Source: Anaerozeibacter sp031551775 (GTDB lineage Bacteria; Bacillota; Clostridia; Christensenellales; Aristaeellaceae). From it: a DNA stretch of 64,000 nt. This document shows positions 56,133-64,000 of this stretch, piece after piece. Position numbers and translations under genes: made by a program. The stretch lies in the NCBI GenBank assembly GCA_031551775.1, contig JAVBND010000006.1, positions 102,127 through 166,126 on the forward strand, written 5' to 3'. The notes under the pieces were generated by a model that made no database searches, was not told the DNA's origin, and was given only the letters and a program-made list of their open reading frames with translations. Every line of letters begins with the position of its first letter. The stretch's first letter is position 1.

Positions 56133-58166
56133 TTAGCTTTCCTTGCGCCGACGGCTGACCCCAAAGAAGCGCATTGCCAGGTTCATCAGCGCGATGGTGC
56201 CGTATACCATGATGATCATGAGCGTGGCATAGGCGCACGCAACCGAGAAGCGGCCACGGTCTACTACGGTCATGATTTGCGGCGTGATCAACTGGTGCCT
56301 TGCCGAGATCAGGAAGATAACCGCGCTGGTCGCGGTCACACTGCGCGCAAACGTAGTCACGAGGCCCGAGAAGAACGAATCTTTGATCAGCGGCAGCGTG
56401 ATGGAGGTAAACACCTTGCCGCTGCCCGCGCCCATGTCATAGGCCGATTCCTCGATGGATTTGTCGATCTGCCGAAGCGCTGCGATGCCGCTGCGTGTGC
56501 CGATGGGGAGTGAGCGGACGATGAAGGCGATGATGATGATGGCGCTTGTGCCAACCAGCACCATGAAGCCGGTGCCGCCGATTCCGGTTACATATCCGCG
56601 CACAAGCGCGATGCCGAGCACCGTGCCGGGCACCGCCATGGCAAACATGGTTACAAATTCAATGAGCCCGCGCCCGGGGAACTTGCGCTTGACCACGAGG
56701 TAGGCGATGATCATGGAGAGCAGCGCGGTCAAGGGCGCGGCGATCAGCGACATGCGCATGGAATCGCCGAACGGTTGCAGCCCGCGGTCGAACACGTACT
56801 GAAAGTGGGTCAAGACCGGTGTGAAATCGCGGCCCCACTGCTTGAAGAACGCGCCAATCGGGACCAGCGCATACATGCCGATGACCATGACCGACACGAT
56901 CAGGCAAAGCGCGTTTAGCGGTATGACAACCGACTTATCTTCAATCGGCACCCGCGCGCGCGACGCCTTGCCCGAAAGCGTGGCGACGCTCTTGCGTTCG
57001 AGCCAATATTTTTCCATCACAAACAAGATGATGGTGATTGCGAGCATAACCCCCGCCATGGCCGCCGAGGCGCGCATATCATAGTTGCTCATGACCTGGG
57101 CATAAATGTAGCTGGCGAGCGTCGTATAGTCGCCGCCGATCATCATGGGATTGGTGAAGTCCGCCACCGACTCAATGAAGGTGACCAGGAACGCGTTGCC
57201 CAGTCCCGGCAGCAAGAGCGGCAGCGTGACGGTGGTGAACACTTTCCACCGAGACGCGCCCATGTTGCGCGCCGACTCCTCGACCGAAGGGTCAATGTTG
57301 AGCAACAGCCCTTTGAGCATCAGGTAGCACACAGGGAAGAAAGTCAGCGTCTGCACCAGCAGCACGCCGTGCAGGCCGTATATGTTCGCGCCGCGTATGC
57401 CGAGCAGGTCCTTCGTGATCATGCCGCTTTTGCCAAAGAGCATGATCGCCGACAGCGACAGCACAAACGGCGGCGCGACAATGGGCAAAACCGATATGAC
57501 CGAGAACATAGGGTTTAGCCGCGTTTTGGTGTACATGTGGACGTACGCAAACAGAAAGCCGATCGCGGTTGAGAAAAGACCGCTGAGCGCACCCAGGATC
57601 AACGTGTTTTGGATGACCTGCATGAAGGATTTTGAGGTAAACAGCGTCATGTACGCGTCAAACGAGAGCTCGAATTTGCCAAGCTCCGGCACTGTGTCCG
57701 CGATGGTCTGAACATTTACCATCACGTCGTAGGCCGTGACGGGCGTATCGGGGCTGGCGGCGTTGACAAGCTCCGCGTACTGGTCAACCAAGGCGGGATT
57801 GCCTGAAAGCTCGGCGATGAGCTGATCCATTTCGCCCCTGAGCCTGACCGCTTCCTCTCCTGTGGTTTTGCGTTTGGCGTTGTATTCCTTGTGGTATTGG
57901 CCGGCCAGTGCGCCCAGCTTGGTTACGGGGCTATTCGCAAGCGCTTCACCGCCGGATGCGGCAGGGGCGCTGAGCGCCTTGCCCGCATCCGACAATTCCT
58001 GCATGTATGGAATCTCGGACCGCGATACGCTCTGCGTAAGCACCGTGCCCAGCGGATAGAGAATAAACAGGATCAGGAACGCGAGCACCAGCAAAATGAC
58101 GAACACCAAGATCGGATCGTTGAGCAGTTTCTTTCGGTCGAGCCTAGTTCCCTTCGCGGTCGCCAC
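56133..58166 (-). CDS. ABC importer fused permease (FbpB-type, two permease domains)
   Basis: This 677-residue membrane protein has two MetI/BPD_transp_1 domains in tandem. The first (residues ~170-400) has the EAA-type loop EESARNMGASRWKVFTTVTL. The second (residues ~430-660) has EESAYDMGAGSGKVFTSITL. An insert of about 110 residues between the first membrane segment and the first domain faces outside. It starts at a GTG with GAGGTG, after the hairpin that separates it from the binding-protein gene. Confidence 0.92.
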   Translation of the reverse strand: MATAKGTRLDRKKLLNDPILVFVILLVLAFLILFILYPLGTVLTQSVSRSEIPYMQELSDAGKALSAPAASGGEALANSPVTKLGALAGQYHKEYNAKRKTTGEEAVRLRGEMDQLIAELSGNPALVDQYAELVNAASPDTPVTAYDVMVNVQTIADTVPELGKFELSFDAYMTLFTSKSFMQVIQNTLILGALSGLFSTAIGFLFAYVHMYTKTRLNPMFSVISVLPIVAPPFVLSLSAIMLFGKSGMITKDLLGIRGANIYGLHGVLLVQTLTFFPVCYLMLKGLLLNIDPSVEESARNMGASRWKVFTTVTLPLLLPGLGNAFLVTFIESVADFTNPMMIGGDYTTLASYIYAQVMSNYDMRASAAMAGVMLAITIILFVMEKYWLERKSVATLSGKASRARVPIEDKSVVIPLNALCLIVSVMVIGMYALVPIGAFFKQWGRDFTPVLTHFQYVFDRGLQPFGDSMRMSLIAAPLTALLSMIIAYLVVKRKFPGRGLIEFVTMFAMAVPGTVLGIALVRGYVTGIGGTGFMVLVGTSAIIIIAFIVRSLPIGTRSGIAALRQIDKSIEESAYDMGAGSGKVFTSITLPLIKDSFFSGLVTTFARSVTATSAVIFLISARHQLITPQIMTVVDRGRFSVACAYATLMIIMVYGTIALMNLAMRFFGVSRRRKES

Positions 58167-58206
58167 GGCTTAACACCTCATTTATATTTCGGTATTTTCA
58201 TCAACA

Positions 58207-58240
58207 TTTGGAAAAACCGCCTCGCGGCGGTTTTTCCAAA
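58207..58240 (-). terminator. Intercistronic hairpin between binding protein and permease genes
   Basis: TTTGGAAAAACCGCC and GGCGGTTTTTCCAAA form a perfect 15-bp stem with a TCGC loop. On either strand it ends in a T-run, so it may partly terminate after the binding-protein gene and keep its expression above that of the permease. Confidence 0.8.
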
Positions 58241-58262
58241 CGCGTGGTTTGGCATCGATCGG

Positions 58263-59318
58263 TTATTCGACGATCTTGTCGCCAGAAATGGCCGCGGTCC
58301 ACTTTTCAATCAACATGTTCTTGTTTGCGCCCGTCCAGTTGGAATCATAATCGATCAGGTTGATGCCCATGTCGAGCAGCGTCTGCGCCGACTCGGGATC
58401 CTTCGCGCCTTCGACCGTCAGGAACTGCAAGGCACCCACGGTCTGGCCGATCTCCTGGCACTCGGGGGTCAGGGCAAACTCGATGAACAGCTTGGCCGGT
58501 TCCGGGTTCTTGCATCCCGCGATGATGGCGGTGCCGCCCACTTCGTAGCCGGTGCCCTCTGAGGGCGCGGTAAGCACGATGTTGTCATAGCCGTCTTCAA
58601 TGTACATAAGCCCGGTATGCAGGAAGCCGACGCCGACCGCCGCTTCGCCAAGCGCGACTTGGTTGGAAGTGGCCGATCCGGTCTTTACATACTGGGTGAC
58701 GTTGGGGTCGATGCCCTTGATCAGTTCAAGCGCCTTCTCCTCACCGAACACTTGGAACAGCGTCGATACGGTCATCACGCCCGTGCCTGTCGCGCCGGGA
58801 TTGGCCATGCAGATGAGTCCCTTGTATTCGGGCTTGGTCAGGTCTTCCCATGTGGCGGGCACTTCCGCGCCGTAATCGTCCAGCATCTCTTTGTCACAGA
58901 TAAAGCCGATGTAGCCGGAGTAGATGCCAAACCAATAGTTATCCGGATCTTTAAAGCTTTCGGATTTGAGGTTTGCCATGTTCTTGCAGTCGTTGTATTG
59001 CTCAAGCAAACCTTCCAGCGCCGCCGCGATATAGGGATCCCATGTGCCGCCGTACCATACGTCGGCCTGCGGGTTCTCGCGCTCCTCAAGGATACGCGTA
59101 TAGCACTCGTTGCCGCTCATGCGGATGAAGGAGGTCTTGATGCCGGTTTTGGCCTCAAAGGCTTTAACAACCGCAGCGACATGTTCCTCATCGCAGCCGC
59201 CGTATACCATCAGTTCCTGACCTTCAAGCGCGCGCCAGTCTATTTCCTCAGCGCCCGCCGCCATACAGACACCCAGCACCATCAGAGCGGTTAAAACCAG
59301 AGCCAGCAGTTTCTTCAT
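58263..59318 (-). CDS. ABC importer solute-binding protein (FbpA/PotD-like)
   Basis: This 351-residue exported binding protein has a signal peptide (LLALVLTALMVLGVCMAAGA). The FbpA-like pattern is LMVYGGCDEEHVAAVVKAFE, SFIRMSGNECYTRILEE, PQADVWYGGTWDPYIAA and ITFSGYIGF-like YSGYIGFICDK. The cognate importer lacks an adjacent regulator. Iron(III) is the family's best-known ligand, but the tandem Tyr iron ligands are not obvious, so a phosphonate-, sulfate- or organic-ligand role is possible. The ATG follows AAGGAGAG. Confidence 0.88.
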   Translation of the reverse strand: MKKLLALVLTALMVLGVCMAAGAEEIDWRALEGQELMVYGGCDEEHVAAVVKAFEAKTGIKTSFIRMSGNECYTRILEERENPQADVWYGGTWDPYIAAALEGLLEQYNDCKNMANLKSESFKDPDNYWFGIYSGYIGFICDKEMLDDYGAEVPATWEDLTKPEYKGLICMANPGATGTGVMTVSTLFQVFGEEKALELIKGIDPNVTQYVKTGSATSNQVALGEAAVGVGFLHTGLMYIEDGYDNIVLTAPSEGTGYEVGGTAIIAGCKNPEPAKLFIEFALTPECQEIGQTVGALQFLTVEGAKDPESAQTLLDMGINLIDYDSNWTGANKNMLIEKWTAAISGDKIVE

Positions 59319-59442
59319 GAATCGATCTCTCCTTTTTGCTTTTTAAGGGATCGTTGCACGGACTACCGCAACTGATAACAGTTTAACTATATTTACCGCC
59401 AAAGTCAACAACATTTTACAGTCTTGGCAAAATTATTATGCT

Positions 59443-60957
59443 TCACCGGCGTCTTCCGGTGCCAAACAAGCCGCGCACCAGGTCACGCCCGAGTTCCCGT
59501 CCGATGGTTGAGAGCGCACTGTTGGCCGCGCGCTCGATGGGCTTAAACATTTGCGCGCGCTCCTTGGCTTGCCGTTCATCCTCCTTGCGCTGCGCCGCCG
59601 CCGCCTTCTCATCTGCGAGGCGCTGTTTTTCCGCTTCTTTTTGCTGAATGATCGCTTCCGCCTCGCGCTTCTTCTGTTCGAATTGTGCCGTCAGGTTCTC
59701 GTAAGCCGAATCGCGGTCGATGGTCGCGCTGTACTTCTGGTTTAGCGGGTTTGACAGCATGGCTTGCTGCCTCTGCGCATCGTCGATGGTGCCCATGAAA
59801 CTTTGCGGCGGCAGGATCATCGCGCGTTCGACCATCTCCGGAGCGCCCTTCTCGTCAAGGAAGGAAATCAGCGCCTCACCCACGCCCAATTGCGAGATCA
59901 CATCGGCGGTGTCGAAGGCCGGGTTGGCCCTGAAGCTCTCAGCCGCCGCGCGCACCGCCTTCTGGTCAGCCGGCGTGTAAGCGCGCAGGGCGTGCTGCAC
60001 GCGGTTGCTGAGCTGGGCGAGTACGCTGTCGGGAATGTCTGACGGGCTTTGTGAGATGAAGTATACACCCACGCCTTTTGAGCGGATGAGTTTGGCCACC
60101 TGCTCGATCTTCTGAATGAGCGCCTTGCTGGCGTCAGAGAACAACAAATGCGCCTCATCAAAGAAAAACACCATCTTGGGCTTGTCCACATCGCCCGCTT
60201 CCGGCAGCTTCTCAAAGAGTTCCGAGAGCAGGAACAGCAAGAACGCGGCGTACAGCGTTGGATTTTGAAACAGCTTCACACAGTCCAGAATGTTGACCAA
60301 ACCGCGCCCGCGCGAATCCACCTTCATCCAATCCTCAATATCAAGCGCCGGTTCGCCGAAGAACAATCGCCCGCCCTGGTCCTCAAGCGCGATCAGGGCG
60401 CGCTGAATGGCGCCCACCGATTGAAGCGAGGCGTTGCCGTAGCGGGCGGCGATATCGCCTCGGTTATCGGCTACATACTGAAGCATGCTGCGCAAGTCTT
60501 TCATGTCGATGAGCAGAAGGTTGTTCTCGTCGGCGACGCGGAAGACGATGTTCATCACGCCTTCCTGCACATCCGAAAGGTCCAGCAGCCGCGACAGGAG
60601 CATCGGCCCCATCTCGCTGATGGTGGTCCGCACAGGAATGCCGCGCTCGCCGTACACGTCAAAGAAGCAGGTCGGGAAATCGGTCAGCGTGAATTCCGTA
60701 AAGCCGAGGCTCGTCAGCCGCTTCTTGATGTTGTCGCTCGGATCGCCCGGCTTCATCATGCCGCCCAGGTCCCCCTTGATGTCGGAGAGAAACACCGGCA
60801 CACCCAGCATGCTGAAGGATTCGGCCATCACCTTGAGTGTGGTGGTCTTGCCGGTACCGCTTGCGCCGGTGATCAGACCGTGGCGGTTCGCCATGCGCGG
60901 CAGCAGGTATGCCGGATTCTCTCCTTTGCCGATTAAGAGCTTGTCCTCGTAGAGCAT
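59443..60957 (-). CDS. HerA-like/DUF853 P-loop ATPase
   Basis: This 504-residue ATPase of the HerA/FtsK superfamily, DUF853 subgroup, has Walker A GASGTGKTTT (residues ~33-42), VFLSDIKGDLGGMMKPG and Walker B VFFFDEAHLLF. SQSPSDIPDSVLAQLSNRVQ follows, then the arginine-finger region. The C-terminal tail (about residues 425-480) is a charged coiled coil rich in Glu, Lys, Gln and Arg. DUF853 proteins are poorly characterised; relatives translocate DNA or remodel protein complexes. It is the third gene of an operon with an Hsp70-like ATPase (22-base gap). Confidence 0.85.
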   Translation of the reverse strand: MLYEDKLLIGKGENPAYLLPRMANRHGLITGASGTGKTTTLKVMAESFSMLGVPVFLSDIKGDLGGMMKPGDPSDNIKKRLTSLGFTEFTLTDFPTCFFDVYGERGIPVRTTISEMGPMLLSRLLDLSDVQEGVMNIVFRVADENNLLLIDMKDLRSMLQYVADNRGDIAARYGNASLQSVGAIQRALIALEDQGGRLFFGEPALDIEDWMKVDSRGRGLVNILDCVKLFQNPTLYAAFLLFLLSELFEKLPEAGDVDKPKMVFFFDEAHLLFSDASKALIQKIEQVAKLIRSKGVGVYFISQSPSDIPDSVLAQLSNRVQHALRAYTPADQKAVRAAAESFRANPAFDTADVISQLGVGEALISFLDEKGAPEMVERAMILPPQSFMGTIDDAQRQQAMLSNPLNQKYSATIDRDSAYENLTAQFEQKKREAEAIIQQKEAEKQRLADEKAAAAQRKEDERQAKERAQMFKPIERAANSALSTIGRELGRDLVRGLFGTGRRR

Positions 60958-60979
60958 CGTAACCCCTCCCCAATAATCC

Positions 60980-62920
60980 TCAGTGAATCATCAACCGCGC
61001 GCGCTCGGCCATCTCGGTCAGTTGGCCCTCAATCGCGCCGGAAACCCCATCTACCATGGCCTTTGCCGCCTCTTCCGATTCATCAAGCCGTCCCTTGAGC
61101 TGTACAAGTACGCTGTTTTCAATTGCACTTTTCCGGTCCAAAAGCATCTTTTCAAACATACGCCTCGAGAACAGCATGCGCATGAAGGCGGGCAAGACGA
61201 ATTTGTCCATGTGTTGCCTGGCCAGTGTCGTACCCAAGCGGCTCGCGATAAAGCCGATCATGAAACTGACGATCAGGCCCACCGGACCCGCCATGAGCAG
61301 CGCAACACCGCTCCCGCCCAGGAGTGCGGCCACGACCGAGGCCACCACCAGGTCGAGCACAGTCTGAATGAGCGTGAGGTCAATCAGCGTAACCCCGCTC
61401 AAATTAAGCCCAGAGACCGCGTCAGGCGCGCTACTCGGAAGCCGGAGCGTCGCGGGCGGCAGGCAGCACCTTGCGCAGATGGGATCCGTCTCATCCTCAA
61501 GCAACGGGCGCACTTCTTCAATCCAATTTGCCGTCACGCCTTCAAGCGCGCGCTTGAGCGCACCGCCTTCAAGGCTCATCATCAGCCCTTCGCGCATGGC
61601 CGTGCTCATGTCGCCGATGGTCCTGACCTCGCCTGCGCGCCAAGCTGAAAACGCGGCAGGTGCGGCGCGCTCCACCAATTCGTCCGCAATCGCAGGCGCA
61701 AGCGCGCGCATGAGCGAGGGCAGGGCCGCCTTCACGATCTCCTCCACCGCGTCCGACTCGATCAGCGCCCTGATGTCATCTTCAAACCGCGCGGTCCGCG
61801 TGTCAACCCTGAGCGCATACGCAAGGCCCCGCGCAATGGCGAATTCCGGCTCCGCGCCCTGGACCAGCCGCGCCTTGGGAAACGCTTCGCGCGCCAGTTC
61901 CTTTATAAAACCCATGCGCGACGCGCCACCGGTCAGCATGATGATCTCGGGCGGCGCGGCGCTAAGCGACCCCCGCGCGCGGTCAAGAGCGGTCCTGTAG
62001 GCGTCGAGCCAGCTAAGCCCATCCAATTCCATAAGCGGAGCGGACAGGATTTCGCGCATGTCCTTGTCGTCACAGGAGATGTCGAGCGTCAGGGGCGGAT
62101 CATCATAATAGAGCTTGACCGAGGATTCGCTCCCCATCGGGTGCAACTCGCCTTCGCGCTGCATGAGCCTTAGAAAGTACATCTCCTTGACCTTGCGCGC
62201 TTCAAGCTCGCACCGCGCCTGATACTGGGGGCACGCTTCAAAGATTTGTTCGATCCGCGCGCGCGCGGGATGCCTTTGCACATTTCGCTTGAGCAATCCC
62301 TGATCGATCAACCCGCCGCCCAGCGCGTTCAAGCCAAAGTCAAACGCCGGGCGCGCGCACAATTCATGGATAAAAGTAAAGTCCGTGGTGGACGATCCCG
62401 CGTCAATCACCAGCGCGGGTTGGTTGAGCGCCTCATCCGGAAGTCCCAGTTCACCCGATTCACGGGCGAACAAAAACGCGGCGCGCGATTCACTGACCAC
62501 GCATACGTTTGGAAAACCCGCTTCCTCGAACAACCGCCGGTATTCCTCGCGCGTCGCGGCGTCCCAGCCCGATGGGCATCCTACGAAGAACGCGGCTTCG
62601 CTCGGGTTTTCAAGTTTTCCGGTTTTGGCAATTTCCTCAAGCACGCGCGCCGCAAACAAGCGGATCAAGCGGCCCGCGTGGGGTTTCTCGATCAAGTACC
62701 GGCTTTTGAACCGAACGTGGAGCTTTTGCGCGTCCAGCATCAGCGCCTGTTCCCCGATCAGCGTCTTTCCGCTCTCCGATTCACCGAGCGCCGTCAGCGC
62801 GTTTTTGCGTCCGGCTATCTCAAGTTGCATTGGCGGCGCTGACGAACCTTCGCGCAGCCAGGCGACCGCGCTCTCGCCGTCGCCCAGGTCAAAGCCAAAG
62901 TAATCCTTTATCGCGTTCAT
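60980..62920 (-). CDS. Membrane-anchored Hsp70-like ATPase
   Basis: This 646-residue protein has an actin/Hsp70-type ATPase domain over residues ~1-375. It contains phosphate-1 FGFDLGDGESAVAW, VGCPSGWD, phosphate-2 VIDAGSSTTDFTFI and adenosine motif IMLTGGASRMGF. It lacks a canonical substrate-binding domain. Instead it has a helical region and a long hydrophobic stretch near residues 505-555 (LIDLTLIQTVLDLVVASVVA, then GPVGLIVSFMIGFIAS), then an amphipathic tail. The domain order implies a cytosolic ATPase tethered to the membrane. It overlaps the upstream gene by 4 bases (ATGA). No function is assigned. Confidence 0.8.
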   Translation of the reverse strand: MNAIKDYFGFDLGDGESAVAWLREGSSAPPMQLEIAGRKNALTALGESESGKTLIGEQALMLDAQKLHVRFKSRYLIEKPHAGRLIRLFAARVLEEIAKTGKLENPSEAAFFVGCPSGWDAATREEYRRLFEEAGFPNVCVVSESRAAFLFARESGELGLPDEALNQPALVIDAGSSTTDFTFIHELCARPAFDFGLNALGGGLIDQGLLKRNVQRHPARARIEQIFEACPQYQARCELEARKVKEMYFLRLMQREGELHPMGSESSVKLYYDDPPLTLDISCDDKDMREILSAPLMELDGLSWLDAYRTALDRARGSLSAAPPEIIMLTGGASRMGFIKELAREAFPKARLVQGAEPEFAIARGLAYALRVDTRTARFEDDIRALIESDAVEEIVKAALPSLMRALAPAIADELVERAAPAAFSAWRAGEVRTIGDMSTAMREGLMMSLEGGALKRALEGVTANWIEEVRPLLEDETDPICARCCLPPATLRLPSSAPDAVSGLNLSGVTLIDLTLIQTVLDLVVASVVAALLGGSGVALLMAGPVGLIVSFMIGFIASRLGTTLARQHMDKFVLPAFMRMLFSRRMFEKMLLDRKSAIENSVLVQLKGRLDESEEAAKAMVDGVSGAIEGQLTEMAERARLMIH

Positions 62921-63720
62921 TTTTTCACTGTCACCTGCCCGCGCGCAATCAATTCGCCGTCCATGTATACGGCGGGGCGTATGGTTCTTCCGCCCGTTTG
63001 CGCGGGAAGCAGGTCGTAATCCTCCATTTTTCCATCCTCGGCGCGTTTAACGCTCACGCCCTCGCGCGACAGCGCGTCCACGAGCTGCGGCACGCTTTTC
63101 AGCGCGTACTCGCCGTCGTTGGTGTATTTCGCCTCCAGCAGCATTTGAACCGCTTCAATGAGCGGCGCGCCCAGGCGCTCGCCATGAGCGCTCGTCTCAG
63201 GACGCGCGGCCAAGGCGTCGATCTCACGGCAAATAAAGCCAATACGCCGCGTAGCCTCGCGGGCATTCGCCCGCAAATTGACCTGATACGTAAGTTCGGG
63301 CAATCCGCTTCGGCGTTCGCGTGCCACGATCACCGATAGAAAAGCACCCGCCAGTGCGACAATGGCCGCGTTTAAGTTGTTTGAAAGGTACAGCCATATG
63401 GCGAGCGCCGCGCTCAGTGCGCCCGGCGCATAGGCGATAACCGTCCGTATTCCCGCTTTCGCGCGGCCCTGCATTGCTTCGCGCGCGCTTACGTCCCATT
63501 CACTGACCGCATCCATCAATGCCGCCGCGCCCTTGGCCGCGCGGCACAGCGCATTGATCCGGGCTCGCAAGGTGGGATCGTCCTCGCCTTGCGCGTAGTT
63601 TAGCGTCAATTCATCAAAAAACCGGCCCACGCGCACAGAGGCCGACCGCGCGTCCACACATGCGCTCAGTTCCTTCTCAAGCGACGCTTCGTGTTTTAAA
63701 AACAGTTCCTCAAGCCCCAT
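62917..63720 (-). CDS. Uncharacterised membrane protein partnered with the Hsp70-like ATPase
   Basis: This 267-residue protein has no family I recognise. Residues ~1-85 are helical and acidic (MGLEELFLKHEASLEKELSA). Two adjacent membrane segments follow at about residues 93-135 (VIAYAPGALSAALAIWLYL and NAAIVALAGAFLSVIVA), then a ~130-residue soluble C-terminal domain ending GELIARGQVTVKK. The start follows AAAGGG and a good promoter (63752-63780). Its stop overlaps the Hsp70-like start, so the two are made together and probably interact. Confidence 0.7.
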   Translation of the reverse strand: MGLEELFLKHEASLEKELSACVDARSASVRVGRFFDELTLNYAQGEDDPTLRARINALCRAAKGAAALMDAVSEWDVSAREAMQGRAKAGIRTVIAYAPGALSAALAIWLYLSNNLNAAIVALAGAFLSVIVARERRSGLPELTYQVNLRANAREATRRIGFICREIDALAARPETSAHGERLGAPLIEAVQMLLEAKYTNDGEYALKSVPQLVDALSREGVSVKRAEDGKMEDYDLLPAQTGGRTIRPAVYMDGELIARGQVTVKK

Positions 63721-63751
63721 AGTAATCCCTTTCTCACCCTGCCTTTATGTT

Positions 63752-63780
63752 ATCATAGCGCAAATCGCATATTTTTTCAA
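63752..63780 (-). promoter_or_regulatory. Promoter of the membrane protein/Hsp70-like/HerA-like operon
   Basis: On the minus strand TTGAAA (63775-63780) and TATGAT (63752-63757) are 17 bases apart, 31 bases before the start codon at 63720. Confidence 0.75.
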
Positions 63781-63792
63781 CCCAAACAAAAA

Positions 63793-63812
63793 AACGCGCG
63801 TAAGCGCGCGTT
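63793..63812 (-). terminator. Terminator of the transposase gene
   Basis: AACGCGCG-TAAG-CGCGCGTT forms an 8-bp stem. On the minus strand it is followed by a run of T. It begins at the transposase stop codon. Confidence 0.75.
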
Positions 63813-64000
63813 CAGCCCGCCGACAAAGCCCGTCTTGAAAGCACGAGACGGGCTTTAAAGCGAAGCAGAGAATAGAAAAGCGATAAAAAAGGCAGGAAGG
63901 CGCGAGCGATCCTCTTCATGTTTTGGACAGCGGCGGTGAGGAAAGACTGCTCGCGCATGTTGGGGAGACCCTTCATGCGGGCAGTGCGGAAAGCGTGGTT
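63812..64000 (-). mobile_element. IS transposase, C-terminal fragment (IS1182-like, runs off window)
   Basis: The last 62 codons of a minus-strand ORF enter from the right edge and end at TGA (63812-63814). The fragment NHAFRTARMKGLPNMREQ, followed by SFLTAAVQNMKRIAR, matches the C-terminal end of IS1182-type DDE transposases (pattern: H-x-R-x-A-R-x-x-G-L ... LTAA-x-N-x-K-x-x-A). An 11-bp inverted repeat, AAAGCCCGTCT and AGACGGGCTTT (63825-63835 and 63846-63856), lies inside the final codons, so the reading frame may have been extended past the family's usual end. The intact element cannot be judged from here. Confidence 0.75.

Overview
The window is a gene-dense, high-GC stretch of bacterial chromosome that looks like a spore-forming anaerobic Firmicute of the class Clostridia. 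The grounds are a GerA-type germinant receptor operon, a cysteine T-box leader, a B12-dependent glutamate mutase set, a CD1247-type acidic zinc-ribbon protein, strong AGGAGG-type ribosome binding sites and frequent GTG/TTG starts. The sequence alone does not fix a genus.

Layout. 1-2.4 kb: the 5' part of a UvrD/PcrA helicase, a YerC regulator and an XpaC-like membrane protein. 2.4-3.8 kb: a small foreign cassette (truncated DUF4417 gene, Ntox37-like toxin, putative immunity protein) between two 79-bp direct repeats, with a tRNA 3'-end-like fragment. 3.8-5.3 kb: a fucose-isomerase-family enzyme. 5.5-9.3 kb: a gerA operon. 9.2-10.8 kb: phage-type regulators. 10.8-14.6 kb: a lipid kinase, a PEBP-like secreted protein, a CapA-like protein and CitC.

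14.7-26.5 kb reads as a glutamate fermentation region. It has a TAXI-type TRAP transporter, a two-subunit class I fumarase-family hydratase (plausibly a mesaconase), a GntR regulator, methylaspartate ammonia-lyase and the glutamate mutase genes glmS, mutL and glmE. CitC next door would charge a citrate- or citramalate-lyase, whose genes are not in the window. 26.6-29 kb: a Cys T-box controlling cysE-cysS. 29-32 kb: an L,D-transpeptidase, a NagD-like HAD phosphatase and xpt. 32-33.4 kb: an FAD-dependent dehydrogenase. 33.5-36.8 kb: an extracytosolic flavin cluster (FMN-binding protein, exported nitroreductase, divergent ApbE).

36.9-44.9 kb is one long operon: an Asp/Glu racemase-like protein, TRAP DctPQM, a sugar isomerase, a split transketolase, a GntR regulator and a transaldolase-family protein. 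It has no sugar kinase, so it may handle a phosphate-mimicking sugar such as a sulfosugar, but the substrate is unproven. 45.2-48.8 kb: a cell-wall amidase, a TetR regulator with tandem candidate operators, and a GT2/acyltransferase pair. 48.9-54.9 kb: an ABC exporter, trxB, recR, ybaB, a CD1247-like gene, efp and pepP. 55-59.3 kb: an Fbp-type ABC importer. 59.4-63.7 kb: a three-gene operon of a membrane protein, a membrane-anchored Hsp70-like ATPase and a HerA-like ATPase, which is the best candidate here for an uncharacterised system. The window ends in the 3' end of an IS transposase.
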